Positions 37,716 through 49,800 of a stretch of DNA of 64,000 bases are shown piece by piece. Every line of letters starts with the position of its first letter. Positions within the stretch are counted from its first letter, which is position 1. The translations under genes were made by a program, and so were the position numbers. Source of the stretch: Pseudomonas abieticivorans (GTDB taxonomy: Bacteria > Pseudomonadota > Gammaproteobacteria > Pseudomonadales > Pseudomonadaceae); NCBI RefSeq assembly GCF_023509015.1, contig NZ_CP094975.1, positions 2,551,501 through 2,615,500 on the forward strand, written 5' to 3'. The notes under the pieces are model-generated. The model searched no databases. It was given only the letters and a program-made list of their open reading frames with translations, and was not told the DNA's origin.

Positions 37716-39332
37716 TTACACCTTGTCCAAATCGACGTGTCGGGTCTCCTTCAAACAAAACAGACCGACAACCAGGCTGACTCCCGTCACCACGATGGGA
37801 TACCACAGCCCATAGAAAATGTCGCCGGTGTACACCACCAAAGCGAACGACACCGTGGGCAGGAAACCGCCAAACCAGCCGTTGCCGATGTGATAAGGCA
37901 GGGACAGGGAGGTGTAGCGGATACGCGTCGGAAACAGTTCGACCATCACAGCCGCCAGCGGGCCGTAGGTCATGGTGGCGATCAATATCATGACCACGAT
38001 AATCAGGACCACCATGGGCTGGTTGACCAGGCTGGGGTCAGCCTTGGCCGGGTAACCGGCGGCATCGACCGCCGCGCGCATGGCCGCGTCGTCATAGCCG
38101 GTAATGCGTTTATCGCCCACGCTGACCACCACCGCGTTGCCTTCTACCGCCGGCGCAGAACTGTAGGGCAGGCCCTGTTTGACCAGGAAGGTCTTGACCT
38201 TGTCGCAGGGGCTGTCAAAACGCGCCTTGCCGACCGGATCGAACTGGAAGGTACAGCCGGCCGGATCAGCCATCACGGTGATGGGCGCCTGGCGGCTGGC
38301 CTGGTCGATCTGCGGATTGGCGTAATGGCTCAGGCCCTTGAACAACGGGAAATACAAAACGGTCGCCAACAACAAGCCAAGCATCAGAATCGGCTTGCGG
38401 CCGATCTTGTCCGAAAGCCAGCCGAAGATCACAAAGAACGGCGCACCGATGATCACGCTGATGATCAGCAGAGTGTTGGCCTGGGCCGGGTCCATCTTGA
38501 GCATCTGGGTCAGGAAGAACAGCACGTAGAACTGGGCGGTGTAGAACGTCACTGCCTGGCCGGCGTTGATACTGAACAGCGCGATCAACACGTATTTGAG
38601 GTTCTGCCACGAGCCGAACGACTCGCGAATCGGCGATTTGCTGGTTTTGCCCTGCGCCTTCATTTTCACGAAGGCCGGTGATTCATGCAGGCTCATGCGA
38701 ATCCAGGTCGAGATACCCAGCAGCACGATCGACAGCAGGAAGGGTAGGCGCCAGCCCCAAACCTCGAATTGATCACCCGTGAGGTAGCGGCAAGCCAGCA
38801 CCACCAGTAACGACAGCAACAAACCCAGGGAGGCCGTGGATTGAATCCAGCCAGTGTGCAGGCCACGCTTGTTGGCTGGCGCATGTTCGGCGACGTAGGT
38901 CGCTGCCCCGCCGTATTCACCGCCCAGTGCCAGGCCCTGCAACATACGCAGGCACACCAGCATGATCGGCGCGGCGATACCGATGCTGGTGTAGGTAGGC
39001 AGCAGCCCCACGGCAAAGGTCGACAGGCCCATCAGTACGATGGTCACCAGAAAAGTGTACTTGCGCCCGATCATGTCACCCAGGCGCCCAAACACCAATG
39101 CACCGAAAGGTCGAACCAGGAACCCTGCGGCAAATGCCATGAGGGCGAAGATGAAGGCTGTGGTGTCGTTGACCCCGGCAAAGAACTGCTTGCTGATCAC
39201 CGCTGCCAAGGCGCCATACAGAAAAAAGTCATACCACTCGAACACTGTCCCGAGGGATGACGCGAAAATGATCTTGCGGTCTTCCCGGGCCGACGTTGGC
39301 ATCACGCCCTGATTCTCGATGTAGTCCGCCAT
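37716..39332 (-). CDS. MFS metabolite:H+ symporter (MHS family) with a large extra loop
   Basis: Major facilitator (538 aa) of the metabolite:proton symporter branch, with about 12 hydrophobic segments. Signatures are FGRLGDMIGRKYTF near residue 90 and LGGEYGGAATYVAEHAPANKRG near residue 136. It is about 100 residues longer than usual because of a soluble insertion at about residues 335-438 containing two Cys (360 and 376). By position this would be on one face of the membrane between TM9 and TM10. The start at 39332 has AAGGACATCGC upstream. It is 91 bases downstream of the GMC dehydrogenase gene and probably shares its transcript, so it likely imports that enzyme's substrate. Confidence 0.85.
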   Translation of the reverse strand: MADYIENQGVMPTSAREDRKIIFASSLGTVFEWYDFFLYGALAAVISKQFFAGVNDTTAFIFALMAFAAGFLVRPFGALVFGRLGDMIGRKYTFLVTIVLMGLSTFAVGLLPTYTSIGIAAPIMLVCLRMLQGLALGGEYGGAATYVAEHAPANKRGLHTGWIQSTASLGLLLSLLVVLACRYLTGDQFEVWGWRLPFLLSIVLLGISTWIRMSLHESPAFVKMKAQGKTSKSPIRESFGSWQNLKYVLIALFSINAGQAVTFYTAQFYVLFFLTQMLKMDPAQANTLLIISVIIGAPFFVIFGWLSDKIGRKPILMLGLLLATVLYFPLFKGLSHYANPQIDQASRQAPITVMADPAGCTFQFDPVGKARFDSPCDKVKTFLVKQGLPYSSAPAVEGNAVVVSVGDKRITGYDDAAMRAAVDAAGYPAKADPSLVNQPMVVLIIVVMILIATMTYGPLAAVMVELFPTRIRYTSLSLPYHIGNGWFGGFLPTVSFALVVYTGDIFYGLWYPIVVTGVSLVVGLFCLKETRHVDLDKV

Positions 39333-39423
39333 TGCGATGTCCTTTTGGCCCATTCGGGCACAGTGATTATTGTTGTTGTTCCACTGTCGGTGCCGGCAGA
39401 CTGCGGCCGGCGCCACTCCTACC

Positions 39424-41073
39424 CTAGGGGACGGGCAGGGCGTCTTTGCGTGTCTCCTTGTTCAAGGGGGCCTGTGGCGCGCACAGCAACTGCGCCGCCT
39501 TCTCTGCAATCATCAGCGTAGGCGAACACGTATTACCCGAGACAATTTCCGGCATGATCGAGGCATCGGCAATACGCAGCCCTTTTATACCGTGCACCCG
39601 CAACTTATCGTCGACCACGTCCTGCGGGCCATTGCCCATGCGGCAGGTACCTACAGGATGGAAGATGGTGGTACCAATCAAGCTGGCGGCTTGGTGCAAT
39701 TGCTCTTGGGTAGTGAGTTCGGCGCCTGGCAGGTACTCCTTGGGGCCAAACGCGCGAAGGGCAGGGGCGTTGACGATATCGCGGGTCAGGCGAATGGCAT
39801 CGGCGGCTACCTTTAGATCATCAGGGTGGCTCAAGTAATTGGGATCGATGAGCGGTGGTTGGTCGGGATCGGCAGAACGGATATCGACCCGCCCACGGCT
39901 CTTGGGCCTCAAGTTGCACACCGAGGCAGTAAACGCCGGAAACTGATGCAGCGGCTCGCCGAATTTGTCCAAGGACAACGGTTGAACATGGTACTCCAGG
40001 TTCGCGCTGGTTTGCCCCGGATCAGACTTGATGAAAGCCCCCAACTGGCTCGGCGCCATGGCTAACGGGCCGCTGCGGTCATACAGGTAGCGCATGCCCA
40101 TGCCCACCTTGCCCCACAGACTATTGGCGACCTGATTGAGGGTGCGCACGTTGCTGACTTGATAGATCAGCCGCAATTGCAGGTGATCTTGCAGGTTACC
40201 GCCAACCCCTGGCAGCTCGTGATTGACCTTAATGCCAAGCGACTCAAGCAAAGGCCGCGGGCCAATCCCCGAACGTTGAAGGATACCGGGCGAGCCGATC
40301 GCACCGGCGCACAAGAGGATCTCGCGGCTGGCCTCGAAGGTGTGGTCCTGGCCTTGCCAGCGGGCAATGACCGTAGTCGCCCGGCCATCCCTCAGGCCCA
40401 ACTTATCCACACGCACGCCAGTCTGGATGGTCAGGTTAGGCCGCTTGATCACGGGTCGCAAGAACGCCTTGGCCGAGTTCCAGCGTATGCCCGAACGCTG
40501 ATTGACCTGAAAGTATCCACAGCCTTCGTTATTGCCGCTGTTGAAATCTTCGATGCTGTTGACCCCGCTTTGCGCGGCAGCCTCACGGAAAGCATCCAGA
40601 ATTGGCCAACGGTAGCGCTGCAATTCCACGCGCCATTCGCCTTGGCCACCGTGGTGTTCGGAATCACCGCCAAAGTGATTTTCGCTTTGCTTGAACAACG
40701 GCAACACGTCTTTCCAGCCCCAACCGGCATTGCCCTGCGCCGCCCAACCGTCGTAGTCGGCAGCCTGGCCGCGCATGTAAATCATGCCGTTGATAGAAGA
40801 ACATCCACCCAACACCTTACCCCGTGGATAACTCAGGGCACGGCCCTTCAAACCAGGTTGCGGCTCGGTCTTGAAGCACCAGTCGGTGCGTGGGTTGCCA
40901 ATACAGAAGAGGTAGCCGACGGGGATATGAATCCAGGCGTAGTTATCCTGGCCGCCCGCTTCGAGCAGTAGAACGTTGATGGCAGGGTCTGCCGAAAGCC
41001 GATTGGCCAACAAACACCCTGCAGGGCCGGCACCGACTATCACATAGTCGTAAGTACGGCTGGCTGATGGCAT
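39424..41073 (-). CDS. GMC-family FAD-dependent oxidoreductase (choline/alcohol dehydrogenase-like)
   Basis: GMC oxidoreductase of 549 aa. The FAD loop is VIVGAGPAGCLLANRLS at residues 11-27, with the GMC signature YPRGKVLGGCSSINGMIYMRG near residue 84 and GAIGSPGILQRSGIGP further on. The C-terminal active site FHPVGTCRMG, with its catalytic His, and GNTCSPTLMIAEKAA are intact. It resembles choline dehydrogenase and alcohol dehydrogenase AlkJ-type enzymes; the substrate is not identifiable. A LysR regulator is divergent and an MHS transporter follows, forming a small catabolic unit. Confidence 0.85.
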   Translation of the reverse strand: MPSASRTYDYVIVGAGPAGCLLANRLSADPAINVLLLEAGGQDNYAWIHIPVGYLFCIGNPRTDWCFKTEPQPGLKGRALSYPRGKVLGGCSSINGMIYMRGQAADYDGWAAQGNAGWGWKDVLPLFKQSENHFGGDSEHHGGQGEWRVELQRYRWPILDAFREAAAQSGVNSIEDFNSGNNEGCGYFQVNQRSGIRWNSAKAFLRPVIKRPNLTIQTGVRVDKLGLRDGRATTVIARWQGQDHTFEASREILLCAGAIGSPGILQRSGIGPRPLLESLGIKVNHELPGVGGNLQDHLQLRLIYQVSNVRTLNQVANSLWGKVGMGMRYLYDRSGPLAMAPSQLGAFIKSDPGQTSANLEYHVQPLSLDKFGEPLHQFPAFTASVCNLRPKSRGRVDIRSADPDQPPLIDPNYLSHPDDLKVAADAIRLTRDIVNAPALRAFGPKEYLPGAELTTQEQLHQAASLIGTTIFHPVGTCRMGNGPQDVVDDKLRVHGIKGLRIADASIMPEIVSGNTCSPTLMIAEKAAQLLCAPQAPLNKETRKDALPVP

Positions 41074-41210
41074 TGAGCACCTCGCGCCGGATTATTGTTC
41101 TTGTCCTGTCCAATGTTATTGATTAGTTTCGAGTTGAAAACCAACGTTTTCACCCACCGGCTGTGCGTTTTTGAGCAGTGACCGTGAATGGCTGATTCAC
41201 AAGGAAAAAC

Positions 41211-42095
41211 ATGTTCGACTGGAATGATCTGCGATTCTTCCTGGAGCTACAGCGTAGCGGCCGTTTGCTGACGGCCGCCAAGCGCCTGGGCACCACCCAC
41301 AGCACGGTGGCTCGGCATATCGAGTCCATTGAGCACCATCTGGGTACGGCGTTATTCGTCCAACATGCCCAAGGCTACGAACTGACGCCGGCAGGCCAGG
41401 CGCTGCTCAAGCACGCCGAAGCTATGGAAAACGTTGCCCTGCTGGCGCAAGAGGAGATTACCCAAGCACTGAGCCCACTGGGCAAGATCCGCCTGGGGGT
41501 GACGGAAGGCATCGGCATTCAGTTCATTACCCCGCGTATTGCCGGCCTGTACCAACGTTACCCGGGGTTGGAAGTGGAACTGGTGGCGGTGCCGCGCTTC
41601 GTCAGCATCCTCAACCGTGAAGCCGAGATCAGCATCCACCTGGATAGGCCCACGGCCGATCAGTTGATTACCCGCAAGCTCACCGACTACCGCTTGGCGC
41701 TGTATGCCAGCCCGGCCTATCTGGCGAAGGCCGCTCCGCTGAACAGTCGAGAAGACTTGGCCCGGCAGGACTGGATCGGTTACGTCGACGACTTGCTGTT
41801 CAGCCAGGAGCTGCTGTTTCTAAACAGTTTCTGCCGCAACCCCAACGTGGTGTTCCGCAGTACCAGCGTGATTGCACAACAGCAGGCAGCCAGGGCAGGG
41901 CTGGGGATAGCGGTACTGCCCAACTACATGGCCCGCCACGATCCAGAGCTTACGCATGTCTTGCCTGCCGAAACCATCCAGCGCAGCTACTGGATCAGTA
42001 CTCGGCGTGAGCTGCATAAGTCAGTGCGGCTGCGGGTGGTGTGGGATTATTTGGTGGAGCTATGTGAGTCGGCTAAAGACGAGCTGGACGGGTGA
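41211..42095 (+). CDS. LysR-family regulator of the adjacent GMC/MHS genes
   Basis: LysR-type regulator (294 aa). The HTH is at about residues 15-38 (GRLLTAAKRLGTTHSTVARHIESIEHHLGTALF), followed by the periplasmic-binding-protein-like effector domain. It is divergently transcribed from the GMC dehydrogenase with a 137-base gap, so it probably controls that operon. It belongs to the LysR subgroup with N-terminus MFDWNDLRFFLELQRSGRLL. The effector is unknown. It is followed by a half REP and a bidirectional terminator facing gyrB. Confidence 0.85.
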   Translation: MFDWNDLRFFLELQRSGRLLTAAKRLGTTHSTVARHIESIEHHLGTALFVQHAQGYELTPAGQALLKHAEAMENVALLAQEEITQALSPLGKIRLGVTEGIGIQFITPRIAGLYQRYPGLEVELVAVPRFVSILNREAEISIHLDRPTADQLITRKLTDYRLALYASPAYLAKAAPLNSREDLARQDWIGYVDDLLFSQELLFLNSFCRNPNVVFRSTSVIAQQQAARAGLGIAVLPNYMARHDPELTHVLPAETIQRSYWISTRRELHKSVRLRVVWDYLVELCESAKDELDG

Positions 42096-42141
42096 CATCC
42101 GCGAAACGTTTGCGAGTCGAATCAAGTAGACCGCGGTGTGG

Positions 42142-42167
42142 CCTTCGCGGATGAATCCGCTTCTACG
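42142..42167. repeat. Half REP element
   Basis: TTCGCGGATGAATCCGCTTC followed by TACGG matches a single arm of the REP seen at 15486 and 31469. No opposite arm is present within 100 bases. Confidence 0.7.
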
Positions 42168-42176
42168 GGGGCAAAA

Positions 42177-42203
42177 AAAACCAGCGCCGGGAGCGCTGGT
42201 TTT
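42177..42203. terminator. Bidirectional terminator between LysR gene and gyrB
   Basis: AAAACCAGCGC (42177-42187) pairs with GCGCTGGTTTT (42193-42203) around 5 bases, flanked by A run and T run. It can serve both the rightward LysR gene and the leftward gyrB. Confidence 0.92.
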
Positions 42204-42226
42204 GAGGGTCGCATTGCAGGCGTGGA

Positions 42227-45752
<3,526 letters not shown>

Positions 45753-45771
45753 CTAGAGTCTGCTGATCACG

Positions 45772-46875
45772 TTACAGGCGCATCGGCATAACGACGTAGG
45801 CGGAGTCGTCGTTATCGGACTCTTGCACCAAGGCGCTGCTGTTGGAGTCAGACAGAATCAGGCGAACCTGTTCGGTAGTCATCACACCCAGCACGTCGAG
45901 CAGGTAGCTGACGTTGAAGCCGATCTCCAGCGCGCCGCCGTTGTATTCCACGCCCACTTCTTCTTCGGCTTCTTCCTGCTCCGGGTTGTTCGCCTGGATC
46001 TTCAATTGGCCAGCAGCCAGTTGCAGACGGATACCCCGGTACTTTTCGTTGGAAAGGATCGCGGTACGGCTGAACGCTTCGCGCAGCGCCTGGCGATCAC
46101 CCACCACAAGCTTGTCACCGCCCTTGGGCAGAACGCGCTCGTAGTCAGGGAATTTGCCATCGACCAGTTTCGAGGTAAAGGTGAACTCACCGGTGGTAGC
46201 ACGGATGTGGTGCTGACCCAGGACAATGCTAACCACGCCGTCCGGCTCGGTCAGCAGGCGTGCCAGTTCCAGGATACCTTTACGCGGGACGATCACCTGG
46301 TGCTTGTCGGTCTGGCCGATATCGGCCTTCATCGAGCACATGGCCAGGCGGTGACCGTCGGTAGCAACCGCGCGCATGATGCCCGCCGACACCTCCAGCA
46401 GCATGCCATTGAGGTAGTAACGGACGTCCTGTTGCGCCATGGCGAAGCTGGTGCGCTCGATCAGTCGGCGCAGGCGGCTTTGCTCCAAGCTGCAAGTCAG
46501 CGAGCCCGGGCCTTCTTCCACGGTCGGGAAGTCATTGGCAGGCAAGGTGGACAGGGTAAAGCGGCTGCGACCTGCCTTGACCACGAGCTTCTGCTCATCG
46601 ACCTTGATGTCGATCAGTGCATCGTTTGGCAGGCTTTTGCAGATGTCCATCAACTTGCGTGCGGGCACGGTGATTTCGCCAGGCTCGGCCGGCTCTTCCA
46701 GTTGCACGCGGCCTACCAGTTCGACCTCAAGGTCGGTACCGGTCAGCGACAGCTGCTGGCCTTCGACAACCAGCAGCACGTTGGACAATACCGGCAAGGT
46801 CTGGCGGCGCTCGACGACGCCGGCGACCAGTTGCAGGGGTTTCAACAGGGCTTCGCGTTGAATGGTGAAATGCAT
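45772..46875 (-). CDS. dnaN: DNA polymerase III beta sliding clamp
   Basis: Sliding clamp (367 aa) that tethers polymerase III to DNA. It has three repeated domains. It starts MHFTIQREALLKPLQLVAGVVERRQTLPVLSNVLL and ends SALVQESDNDDSAYVVMPMRL; the C-terminal MPMRL is typical of the clamp. The length is normal. It lies 38 bases downstream of dnaA and 19 bases upstream of recF in the same transcript. Confidence 0.98.
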   Translation of the reverse strand: MHFTIQREALLKPLQLVAGVVERRQTLPVLSNVLLVVEGQQLSLTGTDLEVELVGRVQLEEPAEPGEITVPARKLMDICKSLPNDALIDIKVDEQKLVVKAGRSRFTLSTLPANDFPTVEEGPGSLTCSLEQSRLRRLIERTSFAMAQQDVRYYLNGMLLEVSAGIMRAVATDGHRLAMCSMKADIGQTDKHQVIVPRKGILELARLLTEPDGVVSIVLGQHHIRATTGEFTFTSKLVDGKFPDYERVLPKGGDKLVVGDRQALREAFSRTAILSNEKYRGIRLQLAAGQLKIQANNPEQEEAEEEVGVEYNGGALEIGFNVSYLLDVLGVMTTEQVRLILSDSNSSALVQESDNDDSAYVVMPMRL

Positions 46876-46913
46876 GGTCTAGTCCCTTGCCTTAATAAGC
46901 TGCACTGAGGTCA

Positions 46914-48434
46914 TCAAGTAGTCAGTGTACGCAGCAGGTTCTTGTAGTCCTCGCGAATATCCGCGTCGGATTCCTTGAGTTCATTGATCTTGCGGCACGC
47001 GTGCAAGACCGTGGTGTGGTCGCGACCGCCAAACACATCGCCGATTTCCGGCAGGCTGTGGTTGGTCAGTTCCTTGGACAACGCCATGGCTACCTGACGT
47101 GGGCGCGCTACCGAGCGCGAACGACGCTTGGACAGCAGGTCGGAAATCTTGATCTTGTAGTATTCAGCCACAGTACGCTGAATGTTATCCACAGAGACCA
47201 GTTTATCCTGCAGCGCCAACAAGTCTTTCAACGATTCGCGAATCAGCTCGATGGTGATGTCGCGGCCCATGAAGTGCGAGTGAGCGATCACCCGCTTGAG
47301 CGCGCCTTCCAGTTCGCGAACGTTAGAGCGAATACGCTGGGCAATGAAGAATGCTGCGTCATGTGGCAGATCTACTTTCGCCTGGTCGGCCTTCTTCATC
47401 AGAATCGCGACACGGGTTTCCAACTCTGGTGGCTCGACGGCCACGGTCAGGCCCCAGCCAAAGCGCGACTTGAGACGCTCTTCCAGCCCTTCGATTTCTT
47501 TCGGGTAACGGTCGCTGGTAAGGATGACCTGCTGGCCACCTTCGAGCAGGGCGTTGAAGGTGTGGAAAAACTCTTCCTGCGAACGCTCTTTGCGAGCAAA
47601 GAATTGAATGTCATCGATGAGCAATGCATCTACCGATCGGTAGAAGCGCTTGAACTCGTTGATCGCGTTCAACTGCAGCGCCTTGACCATGTCGGCCACG
47701 AAACGCTCTGAGTGCAGGTAGACCACTTTGGCGTTGGGGTTTTTCTTGAGCAGGTGGTTACCCACGGCGTGCATCAAGTGAGTCTTACCCAAACCTACGC
47801 CGCCATAAAGGAACAGCGGGTTGTAGCCGTGCTTGGGGTTGTCGGCTACCTGCCAAGCAGCCGCGCGGGCCAGTTGGTTGGATTTACCTTCGACAAAATT
47901 CTCGAACGTGAACGTGCGGTTCAGGTAGCTGGTGTGCTTGAGCGCACCCTCGACCTGGACGTTGCGTTGTTCCGAGCGCACGGGCGCAGGCTGCGAGCTG
48001 GCGCCGGCCATCGAATCAAAGCTGTCGCGCGAAGGCTCTTCGCTATGCGTGGCTGCCGGGGCAGATACGGCAGCGCTGGTTGCAGCAGGGGCCTTGGCCA
48101 CTGGAGCGGCCTGGGCTTGCTGCGCCGCCTGCGAGGCTGCTGCAGAAGCGGCCAGCGGCGCGTTGGGTGCCGCACGCGGTGCTGAGCTGCGACGGCTACC
48201 TATTAATAAGGAAAGGGCAGGCGCGATTCCGCTGCCGTGCTCTCCCAATAATTCGAGCAACCGTGAGAGGTATTTTTCGTTGACCCAATCCAGCACAAAC
48301 CGGTTGGGCGCGTAGACACGCAACTCGTCGCCTTCGGCTTCGACCTGTAGCGGACGGATCCAGGTGTTGAATTGCTGGGCAGGCAGTTCATCGCGCAGAA
48401 GCTCCACGCACTGCTGCCAAAGTTCCACTGACAC
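46914..48434 (-). CDS. dnaA: Chromosomal replication initiator protein DnaA
   Basis: Initiator of chromosome replication (506 aa). Domain I ([28 protein letters not shown]) is at the N-terminus. An Ala/Pro-rich linker spans about residues 90-160. The AAA+ domain has Walker [14 protein letters not shown] and Walker B LLIDDIQF. Domain IV ends with the DnaA-box-binding signature [15 protein letters not shown]. The start is GTG at 48434 (MSVELWQQC), with AGGGGATAT upstream; a longer frame upstream is not conserved. A DnaA box at 47185 lies within its own coding sequence. Confidence 0.98.
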   Translation of the reverse strand: MSVELWQQCVELLRDELPAQQFNTWIRPLQVEAEGDELRVYAPNRFVLDWVNEKYLSRLLELLGEHGSGIAPALSLLIGSRRSSAPRAAPNAPLAASAAASQAAQQAQAAPVAKAPAATSAAVSAPAATHSEEPSRDSFDSMAGASSQPAPVRSEQRNVQVEGALKHTSYLNRTFTFENFVEGKSNQLARAAAWQVADNPKHGYNPLFLYGGVGLGKTHLMHAVGNHLLKKNPNAKVVYLHSERFVADMVKALQLNAINEFKRFYRSVDALLIDDIQFFARKERSQEEFFHTFNALLEGGQQVILTSDRYPKEIEGLEERLKSRFGWGLTVAVEPPELETRVAILMKKADQAKVDLPHDAAFFIAQRIRSNVRELEGALKRVIAHSHFMGRDITIELIRESLKDLLALQDKLVSVDNIQRTVAEYYKIKISDLLSKRRSRSVARPRQVAMALSKELTNHSLPEIGDVFGGRDHTTVLHACRKINELKESDADIREDYKNLLRTLTT

Positions 48435-48860
48435 GGATATCCCCTGAATTGAAAGCCGGAGAGGCAAAAACAATCCCCATTGTACCGACGCCGGGCGGAC
48501 TTATCCACACGTAGCTTGCTCACAGGCAATGAGAAATCAGCAGCTTAACGTTAAAAGAACCGTTCGATAGGGTGTGAATAAGCTCTGTGGATAACCGCCA
48601 TTAAGGTCTATGCACAAGTAGGGGGGTTAGCCTGTGGATAACATCGCTGTGGATAACAGGCCGTTTCATGCACAGGTTATCCGAGGTCAGAGCACAGCCG
48701 CAGCACCGCTTCCTGACAAGCTACCGGTGCTCTGTACATAGCGGTTTATAAGGCCTAGAGTGGCTTATCCACAGAAAAGTGGCTGCTTAATATCTATAAG
48801 TTCTACAAAAAAGCTTTAAATAAGTCCCTTCTCTATTTTTATATTTGATCCGTGAGCCGT
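48435..48860. other. Origin of replication oriC
   Basis: Non-coding region between dnaA and rpmH. Five exact DnaA boxes are present: TTATCCACA at 48501 and 48765, and its complement TGTGGATAA at 48586, 48633 and 48648; TGTGAATAA at 48573 is a one-mismatch box. An AT-rich stretch at about 48788-48850 (including AAGCTTTAA) follows the last box and is the likely unwinding element. The dnaA-rpmH position is the standard pseudomonad origin site. The region up to the rpmH promoter has no ORF. Confidence 0.93.
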
Positions 48861-48918
48861 GCTACCCAAGCCGTCAGACCAATGGTCATGCTCATGGAAA
48901 GGAAAAGCTGGTTGGAAA

Positions 48919-48947
48919 TTGACCTGAGGCCTTGCTTTCAATAGAAT
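48919..48947 (+). promoter_or_regulatory. Promoter of rpmH operon
   Basis: TTGACC (48919-48924) and TAGAAT (48942-48947) are separated by exactly 17 bases, a good sigma-70 promoter. It is about 60 bases upstream of rpmH. Confidence 0.8.
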
Positions 48948-49007
48948 CGCCGGTCTCTTAAAACGGGGGCCATTCCGGCCCGTTGTGGACGAACCAGGTA
49001 ACACGCC

Positions 49008-49142
49008 ATGAAACGTACTTTCCAACCCAGCACCATCAAACGCGCCCGTACCCACGGCTTCCGTGCTCGCATGGCCACCAAGAACGGCCGCGCCGTACTG
49101 TCGCGTCGCCGTGCCAAAGGCCGTGCGCGTCTGGCAGTTTGA
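49008..49142 (+). CDS. rpmH: 50S ribosomal protein L34
   Basis: Ribosomal protein of 44 aa reading [20 protein letters not shown] ... ending GRARLAV. It is very basic and matches L34 throughout. It is the first gene after oriC on the right arm, preceded by a clear sigma-70 promoter, and is 16 bases upstream of rnpA. Confidence 0.97.
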   Translation: MKRTFQPSTIKRARTHGFRARMATKNGRAVLSRRRAKGRARLAV

Positions 49143-49158
49143 TCATTCGGCACTGGGG

Positions 49159-49560
49159 GTGAGTCAGGACTTCAGTCGGGAAAAGCGTCTTCTGACAGCC
49201 CGACACTTCAAAGCTGTCTTTGACTCCCCAACCGGCAAGGTTCCAGGGAAAAACCTGCTGCTCCTTGCGCGCGAAAACGGTCTGGGTCATCCCCGTCTGG
49301 GGCTAGTGATCGGGAAAAAGAGCGTCAAGCTCTCCGTACAGCGCAACCGTCTCAAACGCTTGATGCGTGACTCGTTTCGCCAGCACCAGGATCTCCTGGC
49401 TGATTGGGATATCGTCATTGTGGCTCGCAAGGGCTTAGGCGATGTCGAAAACCCAGAATTGCATCAGCATTTCGGCAAACTCTGGAAACGCCTTGCTCGC
49501 AGCAAGCCGACACCAGCCAATAAGCCGGAATCTGAAGGGGTAGACAGTCAGAATGCGTAA
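49159..49560 (+). CDS. rnpA: Ribonuclease P protein component
   Basis: Protein subunit of RNase P (133 aa), which with the M1 RNA trims the 5' end of tRNAs. GTG at 49159 ([22 protein letters not shown]) is the likely start; the frame is open upstream through rpmH in another phase. The RNR signature [18 protein letters not shown] near residues 55-72 is the RNA-binding motif. The C-terminal tail is basic and variable. It overlaps yidD by 8 bases. Confidence 0.95.
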   Translation: MSQDFSREKRLLTARHFKAVFDSPTGKVPGKNLLLLARENGLGHPRLGLVIGKKSVKLSVQRNRLKRLMRDSFRQHQDLLADWDIVIVARKGLGDVENPELHQHFGKLWKRLARSKPTPANKPESEGVDSQNA

Positions 49561-49798
49561 ACTGGCACTCGTTCCGATCCAGTTTTACCGCTACGCCATC
49601 AGCCCTTTGATGGCCGATCACTGTCGTTTTTACCCCAGCTGCTCTTGCTACGCGTTGGAAGCCATAGAACACCATGGCCTTCTGCGCGGCGGCTGGCTGA
49701 CCATCCGTCGTCTGGGTCGTTGTCATCCGTGGAACGCCGGTGGTTTTGACCCGGTTCCGCCTGCCCCATCTCCCCGTACTTCTTCGATAGCCGAGTAA
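49553..49798 (+). CDS. yidD: Membrane protein insertion efficiency factor YidD
   Basis: Small protein (81 aa) assisting YidC-dependent membrane insertion. The hallmark Cys-rich block is [18 protein letters not shown], and [17 protein letters not shown] follows, both typical of the family. It begins inside the last codons of rnpA and ends 2 bases before yidC, in the standard rpmH-rnpA-yidD-yidC order. The C-terminus ([12 protein letters not shown]) is short. Confidence 0.95.
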   Translation: MRKLALVPIQFYRYAISPLMADHCRFYPSCSCYALEAIEHHGLLRGGWLTIRRLGRCHPWNAGGFDPVPPAPSPRTSSIAE

Positions 49799-49800
49799 TC

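Noticed and set aside
40501..40835. Further DnaA-like sites in the GMC gene (GTATCCACA, CGTGGATAA)
   Set aside because: Each has a mismatch at a normally conserved base, so they were not counted as exact boxes.
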